The position numbers and the translations under genes were made by a program. The notes beneath the pieces were generated by a model that was not told the origin of the DNA, ran no database searches, and saw only the letters and a list, made by a program, of their open reading frames with translations. This document shows, piece after piece, positions 56,031-64,000 of a DNA stretch of 64,000 bases. How positions within the stretch are numbered: the stretch's first letter is position 1; each line of letters begins with the position of its first letter. The stretch is from Nocardia fusca NBRC 14340 (GTDB lineage: Bacteria; Actinomycetota; Actinomycetes; Mycobacteriales; Mycobacteriaceae), in contig NZ_BDCU01000008.1 in the NCBI RefSeq assembly GCF_001618425.1, positions 1 to 64,000 on the forward strand. Direction: 5' to 3'.

Positions 56031-57002
56031 GTGACGTCCCGTGACCGCATGATCGCCCTGACCGTCGTTCTCCTGTGGGGTCTCAACTTCCTCGCCATCC
56101 GCGTGGGACTGGACCATCTGCCACCGTTCTTCTTCGCCGCACTGCGGTTCGCGGTGATCGCGATACCGGCGCTGCTGTTCATCCCGCGCCCCGCCGTCCG
56201 GGCGCGCTGGCTCCTGCTGTACGGCACGGGCTTCGGAATGCTGCAGTTCGCGTTCCTGTTCACCGCCATGCGGGTGGGGATGCCCACCGGTTTGGCCTCA
56301 CTGGTCCTGCAATCCTCGGCGCCGTTCACGGTATTGCTCGGGGCGGTGCTGCTGGGCGAGCGGTTGCGGCCGGTGCAGATCGCCGGACTCGCCGTCGCGG
56401 TCGCGGGAATGGCCGTCATCGGCTGGAACCAGTTCGCGCATGCCGCTCTGCTGCCGGTGCTCCTCACGCTGGCGGCCGGGTTCGGCTGGGCACTGGGCAA
56501 TCTCGGCGCACGTCGGGCCGGTGTGGAAGCGCCGGGCACCAATCCACTGCACCTCACGCTGTGGATCACCGCGGTGCCGGTGCTGCCCCTGTTCGCGCTT
56601 TCACTGCTCTGGGAAGGCCCGACCACCGGCGTCCGGGCACTGGCCGGCACATTCTCGGCCGACGGCTGGCCCGCGCTCGCCGGCCTGGTCTACATCGTGG
56701 TGCTGGGCACGATCGTCGGTTCCGGCCTGTGGACATATCTGATGAGCCGGTACCCGGCGGGCAGTGTCGCGCCGCTGTCGCTGCTCGTCCCGGTGGTCGG
56801 ATTCGCCGCCGCCTGGCTCTTCCTGGACGAGACACCTGCGCCCGCGAGTCTGATCGGCGGGGTGATCGTGATCGCCGGAGCGTTCGCCGCGACGGCCGGC
56901 GCCCGGAAGGCGACTCCCCCGGAGCCATCCGGAAAGGCAGACGGCCGATCCGCGACGGCGGATGTCGGCGCGAAGCGGACGCTGGAACCCGCCGTCAGAT
57001 GA
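56031..57002 (+). CDS. EamA/DMT family exporter
   Basis: A 323-residue drug/metabolite transporter with ten predicted helices in two EamA repeats (VVLLWGLNFLAIRVGL and LVYIVVLGTIVGSGLWTYL). The substrate is unknown. The C-terminal 35 residues are hydrophilic. GTG 56031 overlaps no other feature. ATG 56049 is an alternative start that would begin MIALTVVLLWG. Confidence 0.88.
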   Translation: MTSRDRMIALTVVLLWGLNFLAIRVGLDHLPPFFFAALRFAVIAIPALLFIPRPAVRARWLLLYGTGFGMLQFAFLFTAMRVGMPTGLASLVLQSSAPFTVLLGAVLLGERLRPVQIAGLAVAVAGMAVIGWNQFAHAALLPVLLTLAAGFGWALGNLGARRAGVEAPGTNPLHLTLWITAVPVLPLFALSLLWEGPTTGVRALAGTFSADGWPALAGLVYIVVLGTIVGSGLWTYLMSRYPAGSVAPLSLLVPVVGFAAAWLFLDETPAPASLIGGVIVIAGAFAATAGARKATPPEPSGKADGRSATADVGAKRTLEPAVR

Positions 57003-57106
57003 GGCGTAGCCGCATCGATCGCGCGGTCGGTGCACCGGCGCGGCCGGAACCCGTTTAAAGTTGGCGCGATCGAGACAGCTACCCCGGGTTAGGCAGCGGC
57101 AGACAA

Positions 57107-58918
57107 ATGGCAGAGCATCGGTGGCCCGCGTCGGGTGCCACGAAGGTTCCAGGTCGATCTGCCCGGGTGGGCGCGTACACCCGGCGAACCGTGCTCCGCG
57201 CCACCGCGGCCGCGGGCATCGGAGCGGCGGCCGTAGCAGCGCTACCCGGCACGACCGCCCGCGCCCGGACCACCGCACGGGTCGCCGTACTCGGTGGCGG
57301 CGTCGCCGGGCTCACCGCGGCCCACGAACTCGCCGAACGCGGCTTCGAGGTGACCGTGTACGAACGCCGGGCACTCGGCGGCAAGGCACGCAGTATGCCG
57401 GTGCCGGGCACCGGGACCGAGGGCCGGCCGGATCTGCCCGGCGAACACGGATTCCGCTTCTTTCCCGGCTTCTACCAGCACATTCCCGATACCATGCGGC
57501 GAATCCCGTTCGAGGGGAACGCGAACGGAGTATGGGACAATCTGATCGGCGTCCCCGACGCCCGGTTCGCCCGGGCCGACGCCGACGATATCCGCGCGCC
57601 GCTCGGCTTCGGCCGCGTGGACGCCGCGTCGCCCGAGGGGATGCGGGAAAGCGTGGCCTCGGTCATCTCCACCACGCTGAAGATGCCGCCCGCCGAGGGC
57701 CTCTTCTTCGCCAACCGGCTGCTGGTCTTCAACACCAGTTGCGACGCACGCCGCTTCGGCCAGTGGGAGCACACATCCTGGTCCGAATTCGTGGGCGCCC
57801 ACGCACGGTCGCACGAGTTCCGTACGCTCGTCTCGCGCACCCTCACCAGCCTGCTGGTCGCGGCCAAGGACGAACTGGCCAGCGTGCGCACGATCGGGTC
57901 GATGGGTGAACAGTTCCTGGGCAACCCGATGCAGATCGGCCACGACGGCGACCTGGACCGGGTGCTCGACGGCCCCACCAATATCGCGTGGATCGACCCC
58001 TGGGTGGCGCGGCTGCGCGAACTGGGCGTCCGCTTCGAGATCGGCGCCGAAGTGCGGGGCCTGGAGGTCCGGGACCGGCGCATCACCGGCGCCCGGATCG
58101 TCACCGGAACCGGGGCGGCCGAAACCGTGACGGCGGACCACTTCATCGTGGCGCTACCCGCCGAACGCGCCCGGGATCTGTGGAACGCCGACATCTTGTC
58201 CGCCTGGCCGCAGCTGGCGTCGATGAGCCGGCTGTTCACCGACTGGATGAGCGGTATCCAGTTCTACCTGCGGCGCCGGCCCGGACTGGGCAGCGGTCAC
58301 GCCGCCTATATAGACTCGCCCTGGTCGCTCACCTCCATCGCGCAGAACGCGCTGTGGTCGCGCAAACTGGACCAGTACGGCGACGGGACAGTACTCGACT
58401 GCCTGTCGGTGGACATCTCCGACTGGAACACCCCCGGCATCCTGTTCGGCAAGACCGCCAAGGAATGCACCCACGAGGAGATCGCCAAGGAGACGTGGGC
58501 ACAGATTCTCGCGCACCTCAATGACCGCGATCAGGTTCTGGGTGACGCCGACCTGCACTCCTGGTTCCTCGACCCCGGTATCAGCTGGAACGCCGACCGC
58601 GGCGAGAACACCAACGCCGACCCGCTCCTGATCAACACCGCGGGATCGTGGGAGCTGCGGCCCGAACCGCACGGGGGCGTCGAAAACCTCTACCTGGCCG
58701 GCGATTACGTGCGCACCAATATCGACCTGGCGACCATGGAGGGCGCCAACGAATCCGCCCGGGCGGCAGTGAACGCGTTGCTCGACGTGGCCGGATCGGC
58801 TGCGCCCCGCTGCCCGACCTACACCCTGTGGCGCGCTCCGGAACTCGAGCCGCTGCGCCGCGCCGACGCCGACGCGTACGCGGCCGGGCGACCGAACGCC
58901 TTCGATATCCAGTTCTGA
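57107..58918 (+). CDS. Tat-exported FAD-dependent amine oxidase/desaturase-like enzyme
   Basis: A 603-residue flavoprotein. Tat signal RRTVLRATAAAGIGAAAVAA is near residue 26, then the FAD motif VAVLGGGVAGLTAAHELAER and an ERR-LGGKARS stretch typical of the phytoene desaturase/HpnE group. ENLYLAGDYVRTNIDLATME is the C-terminal FAD signature. Relatives oxidise carotenoid, squalene or amine substrates. Export by Tat is unusual for that group, and the substrate is unknown. The start is uncertain because the ribosome-binding site is weak. Confidence 0.82.
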   Translation: MAEHRWPASGATKVPGRSARVGAYTRRTVLRATAAAGIGAAAVAALPGTTARARTTARVAVLGGGVAGLTAAHELAERGFEVTVYERRALGGKARSMPVPGTGTEGRPDLPGEHGFRFFPGFYQHIPDTMRRIPFEGNANGVWDNLIGVPDARFARADADDIRAPLGFGRVDAASPEGMRESVASVISTTLKMPPAEGLFFANRLLVFNTSCDARRFGQWEHTSWSEFVGAHARSHEFRTLVSRTLTSLLVAAKDELASVRTIGSMGEQFLGNPMQIGHDGDLDRVLDGPTNIAWIDPWVARLRELGVRFEIGAEVRGLEVRDRRITGARIVTGTGAAETVTADHFIVALPAERARDLWNADILSAWPQLASMSRLFTDWMSGIQFYLRRRPGLGSGHAAYIDSPWSLTSIAQNALWSRKLDQYGDGTVLDCLSVDISDWNTPGILFGKTAKECTHEEIAKETWAQILAHLNDRDQVLGDADLHSWFLDPGISWNADRGENTNADPLLINTAGSWELRPEPHGGVENLYLAGDYVRTNIDLATMEGANESARAAVNALLDVAGSAAPRCPTYTLWRAPELEPLRRADADAYAAGRPNAFDIQF

Positions 58919-59010
58919 CCCGGCCCGGCCGCCGAGCCGGACATCGGCGTGGACATGTCACTGTGGTGTGAACTCCCCCGCGCCGCGCAAGGCCGAGCGC
59001 GACGGGTCAT

Positions 59011-59026
59011 TAGACTGCGCCACGTG
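59011..59026 (+). promoter_or_regulatory. -10 box of a probable leaderless murT transcript
   Basis: TAGACT (59011-59016) ends 7 nt before GTG 59024, without a ribosome-binding site. Confidence 0.55.
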
Positions 59027-60262
59027 GCAGAGATATCGGTGCGGGGGCGGCTGGCCCTCGGGGTGGCCGGCGCGGCGGCATGGGCCTCCCGCAAGGCGGG
59101 CCGTGGCAACGGGTCGATGATCGGCGGGCTGCTCGCGCTGAAGATCGACCCGCGGATCATGAAGCAGCTGGGCCGCGGGCGGCGCACCGTGCTGATCACC
59201 GGCACCAACGGCAAATCGACCACCACCCGGATGACAACCGCGGCGCTGAGCACGCTGGGCGAGGTCGCCACCCAGGCCGACGGCGCCAATATGGACGCCG
59301 GGATCGTCTCGGCGCTCAATGTCCACCGGGACGCGCAGCTGGCCGCGATCGAAGTGGACGAACTGCATCTCCCGCATGTCACCGACGCCCTCGAACCGGA
59401 GGCGGTCGTACTGCTGAACCTCAGCCGCGATCAGCTGGACCGGGTCGGCGAGATCAATATGATCGAACGTCGGCTGCGTTCGGGTCTGGCGCGGCATCCG
59501 GACACCGTCGTCATCGCCAACTGCGATGACGTACTGGTCACCTCCATCGCCTACGACCATCCGAATGTGGTGTGGGTCGCCGCCGGCAGCGGCTGGGCCA
59601 TGGATGCCACCAGCTGTCCGCGCAGTGGGGAGCCGATCCTCTGGGAGGGCACCCACTGGTACAGCACCGGCACCGATTTCGCTCGGCCCCAGCCGGATTG
59701 GTGGCTCGACGGCGACAAACTCTGCGGCCCCGACGGCGTCCGGCTGCCGCTGCGGCTGGCGCTGCCCGGCCGGGCGAACCGGGGCAACGCGGCCCAGGCG
59801 GTGGCCGCGGCGGTGGCGCTGGGCGCCGATACGGAACAGGCCTGCGCCGCCACCGGGACCGTGCGCGAGATCGCGGGCCGCTACCGCACCGTCCAGGTCG
59901 GCGAACACGCCGCCCGGCTGCTGCTGGCCAAGAACCCGGCCGGCTGGCAGGAAGCGCTGTCCATGATCGACCACAGCGCCTCCGGGCTGGTGATCGCGGT
60001 GAACGGCCAGGTACCCGACGGGGAGGACCTGTCCTGGCTGTGGGATGTGCGATTCGAGCATTTCGAGGACGTACACGTCGTCGCCGCCGGGGAGCGCGCC
60101 ACCGACCTCGCGGTGCGCCTCACCTACGCCGGGGTCGCGCACACCACCGTTGCCGACCCCGTACGCGCCATCGCGTCCTGCCCGGCGGGCCCGGTCGAAG
60201 TTCTCGCCAACTACACCGCGTTCCGCGACCTCAACCGTGACCTCCAGGAGCGGAACCGATGA
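59024..60262 (+). CDS. murT: lipid II isoglutaminyl synthase subunit MurT
   Basis: A 412-residue Mur-ligase-like protein with P-loop ITGTNGKSTTTRM near 60 and the DUF1727 C-terminal domain. With GatD it amidates the alpha-carboxyl of D-glutamate in lipid II, which modulates cross-linking. The zinc-ribbon region reads TSCPRSGEPILWEGTHW. Only the first Cys remains, whereas the Staphylococcus and Streptococcus proteins have four. GTG 59024 agrees with the TAGACT box. It overlaps gatD by 4 bp. It is the Rv3712 counterpart. Confidence 0.93.
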   Translation: MAEISVRGRLALGVAGAAAWASRKAGRGNGSMIGGLLALKIDPRIMKQLGRGRRTVLITGTNGKSTTTRMTTAALSTLGEVATQADGANMDAGIVSALNVHRDAQLAAIEVDELHLPHVTDALEPEAVVLLNLSRDQLDRVGEINMIERRLRSGLARHPDTVVIANCDDVLVTSIAYDHPNVVWVAAGSGWAMDATSCPRSGEPILWEGTHWYSTGTDFARPQPDWWLDGDKLCGPDGVRLPLRLALPGRANRGNAAQAVAAAVALGADTEQACAATGTVREIAGRYRTVQVGEHAARLLLAKNPAGWQEALSMIDHSASGLVIAVNGQVPDGEDLSWLWDVRFEHFEDVHVVAAGERATDLAVRLTYAGVAHTTVADPVRAIASCPAGPVEVLANYTAFRDLNRDLQERNR

Positions 60263-60969
60263 GTGATTCGACAGTCCGCATCGGCCTGGTGCTGCCCGAT
60301 GTGATGGGCACCTACGGTGACGGCGGCAACGCGCTGGTCCTGCGGCAGCGGCTGCGGCTGCGCGATATCGACGCCGAGATCGTGGAGATCACCCTGCCCG
60401 ACCCCGTACCGGACTCACTGGACATCTACACCCTCGGGGGCGCCGAGGACTCCGCTCAGCGGCTGGCCACCCGCCATCTGCTGCGTTACCCCGGCCTGCA
60501 GAACGCGGCCGGGCGCGGCGCCCCGGTGCTGGCGATCTGCGCGGCGATCCAGGTCCTCGGCCGGTGGTACGAGACCTCGAGCGGTGAACGGGTGGAAGGC
60601 GTCGGCCTGCTGGACGCCACCACCTCCCCGCAACAGACCCGCGCGATCGGCGAGGTGACGACGAACCCGCTGCTCACCGGTCTGTCCGCACCGCTCACCG
60701 GGTTCGAGAACCATCGCGGCGGCACCACCCTGGGCCCGGACGCCACCGGACTCGCCCGAGTGACCCGCGGTATCGGCAACGGTGTCGGCGACGGCCTCGA
60801 AGGTGTGGTGCAGGGCTCGGTCCTGGGCACCTACATGCACGGCCCCGCCCTGGCCCGTAACCCCGAACTCGCCGACCACCTGCTGTGCCGTGCCCTCGGC
60901 GTGGACTCCCTGCCCCCACTGGACCTCCCCGAAGTCGACCAACTCCGGCGCGAACGCTTGCGCGCCTGA
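60259..60969 (+). CDS. gatD: glutaminase subunit GatD of lipid II amidation
   Basis: A 236-residue class I glutamine amidotransferase-like protein (CobB/CobQ type). Nucleophile Cys94 (LAICAAIQVLG) and His194 (GTYMHGPALA). It supplies ammonia to MurT. Translationally coupled by ATGA. It is the Rv3713 counterpart and ends 20 bp before a hairpin. Confidence 0.93.
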   Translation: MSDSTVRIGLVLPDVMGTYGDGGNALVLRQRLRLRDIDAEIVEITLPDPVPDSLDIYTLGGAEDSAQRLATRHLLRYPGLQNAAGRGAPVLAICAAIQVLGRWYETSSGERVEGVGLLDATTSPQQTRAIGEVTTNPLLTGLSAPLTGFENHRGGTTLGPDATGLARVTRGIGNGVGDGLEGVVQGSVLGTYMHGPALARNPELADHLLCRALGVDSLPPLDLPEVDQLRRERLRA

Positions 60970-60989
60970 GCCGGCCTGAGCCGGCCTGA

Positions 60990-61014
60990 GCCCGAGGTTT
61001 CCACGTCCTCGGGC
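60990..61014 (+). terminator. murT-gatD terminator
   Basis: GCCCGAGG (60990-60997) and CCTCGGGC (61007-61014). Three tandem CCTGAGCC(G)G units (60965-60992) precede it. Confidence 0.75.
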
Positions 61015-61021
61015 AGGGCAA

Positions 61022-61036
61022 TAAACTTCCCTGGTG
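61022..61036 (+). promoter_or_regulatory. -10 box of a probable leaderless transcript
   Basis: TAAACT (61022-61027) ends 6 nt before GTG 61034. Confidence 0.5.
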
Positions 61037-61678
61037 AGTTACGACCATGTGCTGTTGCCGTCCGGTGTCGCCGCTACTCCCGCGGAGGTGGACGCGTACC
61101 TCACCTCTCAGCAGGGGATGCCCGCCACAGCGGAGATCGCGGCCATCGCGGCCGAACTCGGCGCGCGCAACGCGGAGTTACCCGAGGAGGACAGTTTCCT
61201 GAGCGTCACGCCGTTGGAGGGAACACCGACCGGGGCCATGCTTCCCGTGCCCAGCCCCTACGACGCGATCGGTTTCGTCCGGGACCTGCTGTTCCAGTTG
61301 GCGACACCGCGGAACTACGCGATCTACGATCCGCAGCTGACCTGGTTGATCGACCCGGCCGGGCATATCCCGGTGACGGTGACCCACGGCGGGGCGGGGG
61401 AGTTCCCGTACCTGACCGAAACTCTGGCCACCATGTGGATGCGCGAGCTCCTCGATCCCAACCCGTACCTCATCGTGGAACGCGCTCCCGAGATCTACAT
61501 CCAGACGTACCGGGAATCCGCCGACGAGTACACCCTCGAATACCGGGACGGTGGAGCCGATCGGCATTTCACCACCGTTGTCACCGGCTCGGATACGGTG
61601 GCCGGTCTCATCTGGGACTGGGCGCGGGAGGACCGCACCCGGCTCGACCGGCTCCCCTGGGAACCGCTGAGGCCGTGA
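61034..61678 (+). CDS. hypothetical protein
   Basis: A 214-residue soluble protein without a signal or membrane segment. Visible features are an acidic Glu-rich N-terminal half, YDPQLTWLIDPAGH and a Trp-rich C-terminus (GLIWDWAREDRTRLDRLPWE). No domain recognised. Lies between gatD and recR in the position of an unrelated, oppositely oriented gene in M. tuberculosis. A leaderless -10 box precedes it and a convergent terminator follows. Confidence 0.78.
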   Translation: MSYDHVLLPSGVAATPAEVDAYLTSQQGMPATAEIAAIAAELGARNAELPEEDSFLSVTPLEGTPTGAMLPVPSPYDAIGFVRDLLFQLATPRNYAIYDPQLTWLIDPAGHIPVTVTHGGAGEFPYLTETLATMWMRELLDPNPYLIVERAPEIYIQTYRESADEYTLEYRDGGADRHFTTVVTGSDTVAGLIWDWAREDRTRLDRLPWEPLRP

Positions 61679-61703
61679 CCGCCGCGACACCGGTCGCGGC
61701 GGT
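61678..61703. terminator. bidirectional terminator before recR
   Basis: ACCGCCGCGAC (61678-61688) and GTCGCGGCGGT (61693-61703) pair exactly. The loop is ACCG. Confidence 0.8.
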
Positions 61704-61705
61704 GC

Positions 61706-62314
61706 TCACAGTGCGCGGCGGCCGGAGAACGCCCGGCCCAGGGTCAGTTCGTCGGCGAACTCCAGATCGCCGCCCATGGGCAGGCCGGATGCGAGCCGGG
61801 TGACGGTGAGTCCGGGAAAGTCGCGCAGCATCCGGACGAGATAGGTCGCGGTCGCCTCGCCCTCGGTGTTCGGATCGGTGGCGATGATCACCTCGGTGAC
61901 ATCCACCCCGTCGTCCTGGCTGCCGATGCGGGTCAGCAGTTCCCGGATCCGCAACTGTTCGGGGCCCACCCCGCTCAACGGGTCGAGCGCGCCACCCAGC
62001 ACGTGATAGCGGCCCCGGAATTCCCGGGTCCGCTCGATCGCCGGTACATCCTTGGGTTCCTCGACCACGCAGATCATGCTGCGGTCGCGGCGCGGGTCGG
62101 CGCAGATCCGGCACAGCTCACCGTCGGCGACCGTGCCGCACTGCGCGCAGAAGCGCACTCCGTCGCGGATCTTCTGCAGTACCGCCTGCAACCGGTCGAG
62201 TTCGGGTGGTTCCACCTGCAGCAGATGGAACGCGATCCGCTGCGCGCTCTTGGGGCCGACACCGGGGAGCTTCCCCAGCTCGTCGATGAGATCCTGAACC
62301 GGACCCTCGTACAC
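61706..62314 (-). CDS. recR: recombination protein RecR
   Basis: A 202-residue RecFOR pathway protein. Helix-hairpin-helix [18 protein letters not shown] (14-31), zinc finger Cys56/59/68/71 (CAQC and CRIC) and Toprim domain with VVEEPKD and [16 protein letters not shown]. It acts with RecO to load RecA at gaps. GTG start. 18 bp separate it from ybaB. Confidence 0.97.
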   Translation of the reverse strand: MYEGPVQDLIDELGKLPGVGPKSAQRIAFHLLQVEPPELDRLQAVLQKIRDGVRFCAQCGTVADGELCRICADPRRDRSMICVVEEPKDVPAIERTREFRGRYHVLGGALDPLSGVGPEQLRIRELLTRIGSQDDGVDVTEVIIATDPNTEGEATATYLVRMLRDFPGLTVTRLASGLPMGGDLEFADELTLGRAFSGRRAL

Positions 62315-62332
62315 CGCGATTCCCCGGCGCGA

Positions 62333-62662
62333 TCAGAAGCCGGGCAGACCCGGTGCGCCGCCGCCGGCCAGCGGTCCGAGTCGTTCGGCCGCCAACTGCT
62401 GGGCATTGGCCATGGCGTCGTTGACGGCGCCGATCACCAGATCCTGCAGGGTTTCCACATCTTCGGGGTCGACCGCCTTGGGGTCGATCGTCAGCGACTG
62501 CACCTCGCCGGTCGCCTTGATCGTCACCCGGACCAGACCGTTGCCGGCCTGGCCGTCCACTTCGGCCGCGGCGATCTCGGCCTGCGCGGCCATCACCTGC
62601 TCCTGCATCTGCTGGGCCTGCTGGAGCAACTGCTGCATATCGAACTGACCATCGGGCTGCAC
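62333..62662 (-). CDS. ybaB: YbaB/EbfC family nucleoid-associated protein
   Basis: A 109-residue DNA-binding protein with the conserved core [20 protein letters not shown] (coiled coil), [18 protein letters not shown] and the Gly-rich tail [10 protein letters not shown]. It forms a dimer that contributes to chromosome organisation. Operon with recR, as in most bacteria. GTG with AGAGGAAT upstream. Confidence 0.95.
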   Translation of the reverse strand: MQPDGQFDMQQLLQQAQQMQEQVMAAQAEIAAAEVDGQAGNGLVRVTIKATGEVQSLTIDPKAVDPEDVETLQDLVIGAVNDAMANAQQLAAERLGPLAGGGAPGLPGF

Positions 62663-62803
62663 GGGATTCCTCTCTACGGACGGGTCACAATTCAGCCTAG
62701 ACCGCCTCGGTCGCCGATTCCGCCGCCACCCGACTCCGCCCTAAGATCGACTTCGCCGGTGCGACAGCACCGCGCCGAAATCCCGATTGTTACTGGAGTA
62801 ATC

Positions 62804-63352
62804 GTGTTCAAGGGATATTTGCTGGGTGCGCTCATCATGGTATCCGGCGTGTTCCGCGCGGCGACCGCCGATGCCGATCCCCACGAGGTAACCGACCACG
62901 GCAACGGCTGCGTCATCGATCCGGCCGCACCGGCGGTCACCATCGAATCCTTACGTTCGCACTGCACCGCCCGGCAGCACGCCGAGATCTTTCTGGCCGC
63001 CCAGGCGGGCGCGGTGCCGTCCGGGGTGAAGAACGGCTGGGTGACCTCCAGCTCGGTCGCCGAACCCATCGCGCCCACGTTCTGGCTCGGCAAAAACTTC
63101 GACACCGGACCCGAGGGCGGCCGGTTGACCAACCGGGTCACCGGTGCCGATATCGAGGGCTGGCCGGCCGAGGTCTATCTGGGTCCATCCCGGGCGGACG
63201 GCGAACCCGCCTGGGTGCTCGACTACACACCCGCGATCACGCCGCAGGTCTACGACGAGATCCGGGAGGTCGTGCCCGGGGTGTGGCTCGGCTACTCCTG
63301 GTGGCGTGGCGAACGCCGGACCCCGGTGATGCTGTCGTTCGTCCTCGCCTGA
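62804..63352 (+). CDS. secreted hypothetical protein
   Basis: A 182-residue protein with an N-terminal signal peptide (VFKGYLLGALIMVSGVFRA) and two cysteines about 30 residues later (NGCVIDP and SHCTARQH), probably a disulfide. The rest has NGWVTSSSVAEPIAPTFWLG and ends GERRTPVMLSFVLA. No domain recognised. It stands where M. tuberculosis has the amidase Rv3717, but no amidase motif is present. GGAG is 5-6 nt before the GTG. Confidence 0.75.
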   Translation: MFKGYLLGALIMVSGVFRAATADADPHEVTDHGNGCVIDPAAPAVTIESLRSHCTARQHAEIFLAAQAGAVPSGVKNGWVTSSSVAEPIAPTFWLGKNFDTGPEGGRLTNRVTGADIEGWPAEVYLGPSRADGEPAWVLDYTPAITPQVYDEIREVVPGVWLGYSWWRGERRTPVMLSFVLA

Positions 63353-63416
63353 GGAGGGCCTGCCGGTGGACCGGCCGGCCGATACCGCCGTACCGACCCG
63401 TCCGGCCGCGGGCACC

Positions 63417-63470
63417 GGCCGGACGGTCACCGGCACGGAGCGGATCTCCGCTGCCGGCGACCGCCCGGCC
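63417..63470. terminator. long bidirectional terminator
   Basis: 63417-63440 pairs with 63446-63470 over about 22 bp with two mismatches and one bulge. The outer arms are GGCCGG/CCGGCC. The genes on both sides converge. Confidence 0.75.
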
Positions 63471-63482
63471 GGACGCGACCCG

Positions 63483-63917
63483 TCAGTCGAGTTCGCGCTT
63501 CAGGTTCGCCAGCACCTCGGCCTGGATCTTGCGCAGGCCGAGGGGGGCGAAGATGCCCTCGAAGATGCCCTTGACACCGCCGGCGCCCTGCCAGGTGGTC
63601 TCCAGGGTGACCGTCGAACCGGAACCGGACGGGGCCACCGTCCAGGTGTTGACGAGCGAGGAATTGGCGTCCTTCTCGGTGACGACATTGTCGGCGACCG
63701 AGACCTGGGCGCGGATATTGCGCACTCGTTTCTCGGTGGCCTGCAATGTCCATTCGGCGACGGTGCCGTCGCCCTGCCCACCCTCGACCACCTTGTAGTC
63801 GCGGTAGTGCGCCGACAGGATCTTCGGGCGCACCTCCGTGTAATCGGTGACCGCCGCCAGCGCGCGCTGCGGGTCTGCGGCGACCTCGATCGAACTGCCG
63901 GCTTTGACCTGTCCCAC
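63483..63917 (-). CDS. SRPBCC protein, Rv3718c type
   Basis: A 144-residue START/SRPBCC protein (AGSSIEVAADPQRALAAVTD, ending PLGLRKIQAEVLANLKRELD). Ligand-binding fold without recognisable catalytic residues. GTG start with AAGGAG 6 nt upstream. The beginning of the next gene, if any, lies beyond the window. 63918-64000 shows nothing else. Confidence 0.85.
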   Translation of the reverse strand: MGQVKAGSSIEVAADPQRALAAVTDYTEVRPKILSAHYRDYKVVEGGQGDGTVAEWTLQATEKRVRNIRAQVSVADNVVTEKDANSSLVNTWTVAPSGSGSTVTLETTWQGAGGVKGIFEGIFAPLGLRKIQAEVLANLKRELD

Positions 63918-64000
63918 GGTGAACTCCTTATCGGGATGTGTTGTGACAGCTCCATCCTGCTGTGTTTTCGGCGCGCCGGCGCGCGCGGGGGTCGAGGCAC

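Overview
The window is high-GC actinobacterial chromosomal DNA. The order and direction of its conserved genes follow the Mycobacterium tuberculosis stretch from about Rv3648c to Rv3718c: cspA, MrfA-like helicase, Tad-like locus, HAD phosphatase, Ms1-type sRNA, dpp transporter, acs, ephE, marP, nth, crp, two ArsA-like ATPases, whiB4, ponA2, asd, ask, leuA, murT-gatD, recR, ybaB. The inserted genes (GMC oxidase, a DppD with two fused ATPase domains, an orphan EspI-like MinD protein, LtrA) and the codon use suggest Nocardia or a close relative in Mycobacteriales. This is an inference from gene content and synteny, not from a marker gene.

Layout. 1-3406: repeats, cspA and a Zn-binding superfamily 2 helicase, then an AT-rich gap. 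3407-8482: a minus-strand Tad-like operon (ssd/cpaE-like, tadA, tadB, tadC, Flp-like pilin, two TadE-like pseudopilins). 8483-10133: HAD phosphatase and a noncoding RNA gene with clear promoter and terminator in the position of Ms1/MTS2823. 10134-16210: degenerate Fic-like protein and dppABCD. 16487-21586: acetyl-CoA synthetase, NhaA, holin-X-like membrane protein and an epoxide-hydrolase-like enzyme. 21647-25157: marP, Nudix, thioredoxin and nth, translationally coupled on the minus strand. 25249-35413: crp, MBL hydrolase, RidA, paired ArsA-like ATPases, whiB4, ponA2, YqeY, metallophosphoesterase and tRNA-Pro. 35486-39953: accessory region with a quinone oxidoreductase, a TetR/FAD-monooxygenase pair with an operator array, and a gene-poor 1.3 kb. 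39954-50325: secreted serine hydrolase, asd, ask, reductase, small proteins, LtrA, ion channel, GMC oxidoreductase and TauE. 50633-64000: leuA with a Leu-codon leader peptide and attenuator, EspI-like protein, LysR/EamA pair, Tat-exported FAD enzyme, murT-gatD, recR, ybaB and two small proteins.

How the genes work together. PonA2, MurT-GatD, Asd and Ask supply and build peptidoglycan: the aspartate pathway leads to diaminopimelate, lipid II is amidated, and the glycan is polymerised and cross-linked. MarP, WhiB4, the ArsA-like pair and thioredoxin belong to the acid/redox-stress section conserved with M. tuberculosis. Crp, WhiB4, the sRNA, a TetR and a LysR are the visible regulators. At least eight genes have a TANNNT box 6-8 nt before the start codon, the layout of leaderless transcripts. 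Strong bidirectional hairpins separate most convergent pairs.

No IS element, prophage, integrase or CRISPR array was seen. The most interesting items are the Ms1-like RNA, the leuA leader, the orphan EspI-like ATPase with a 60-bp repeat array, the triple TetR operator, and several unexplained structured or small-ORF loci.
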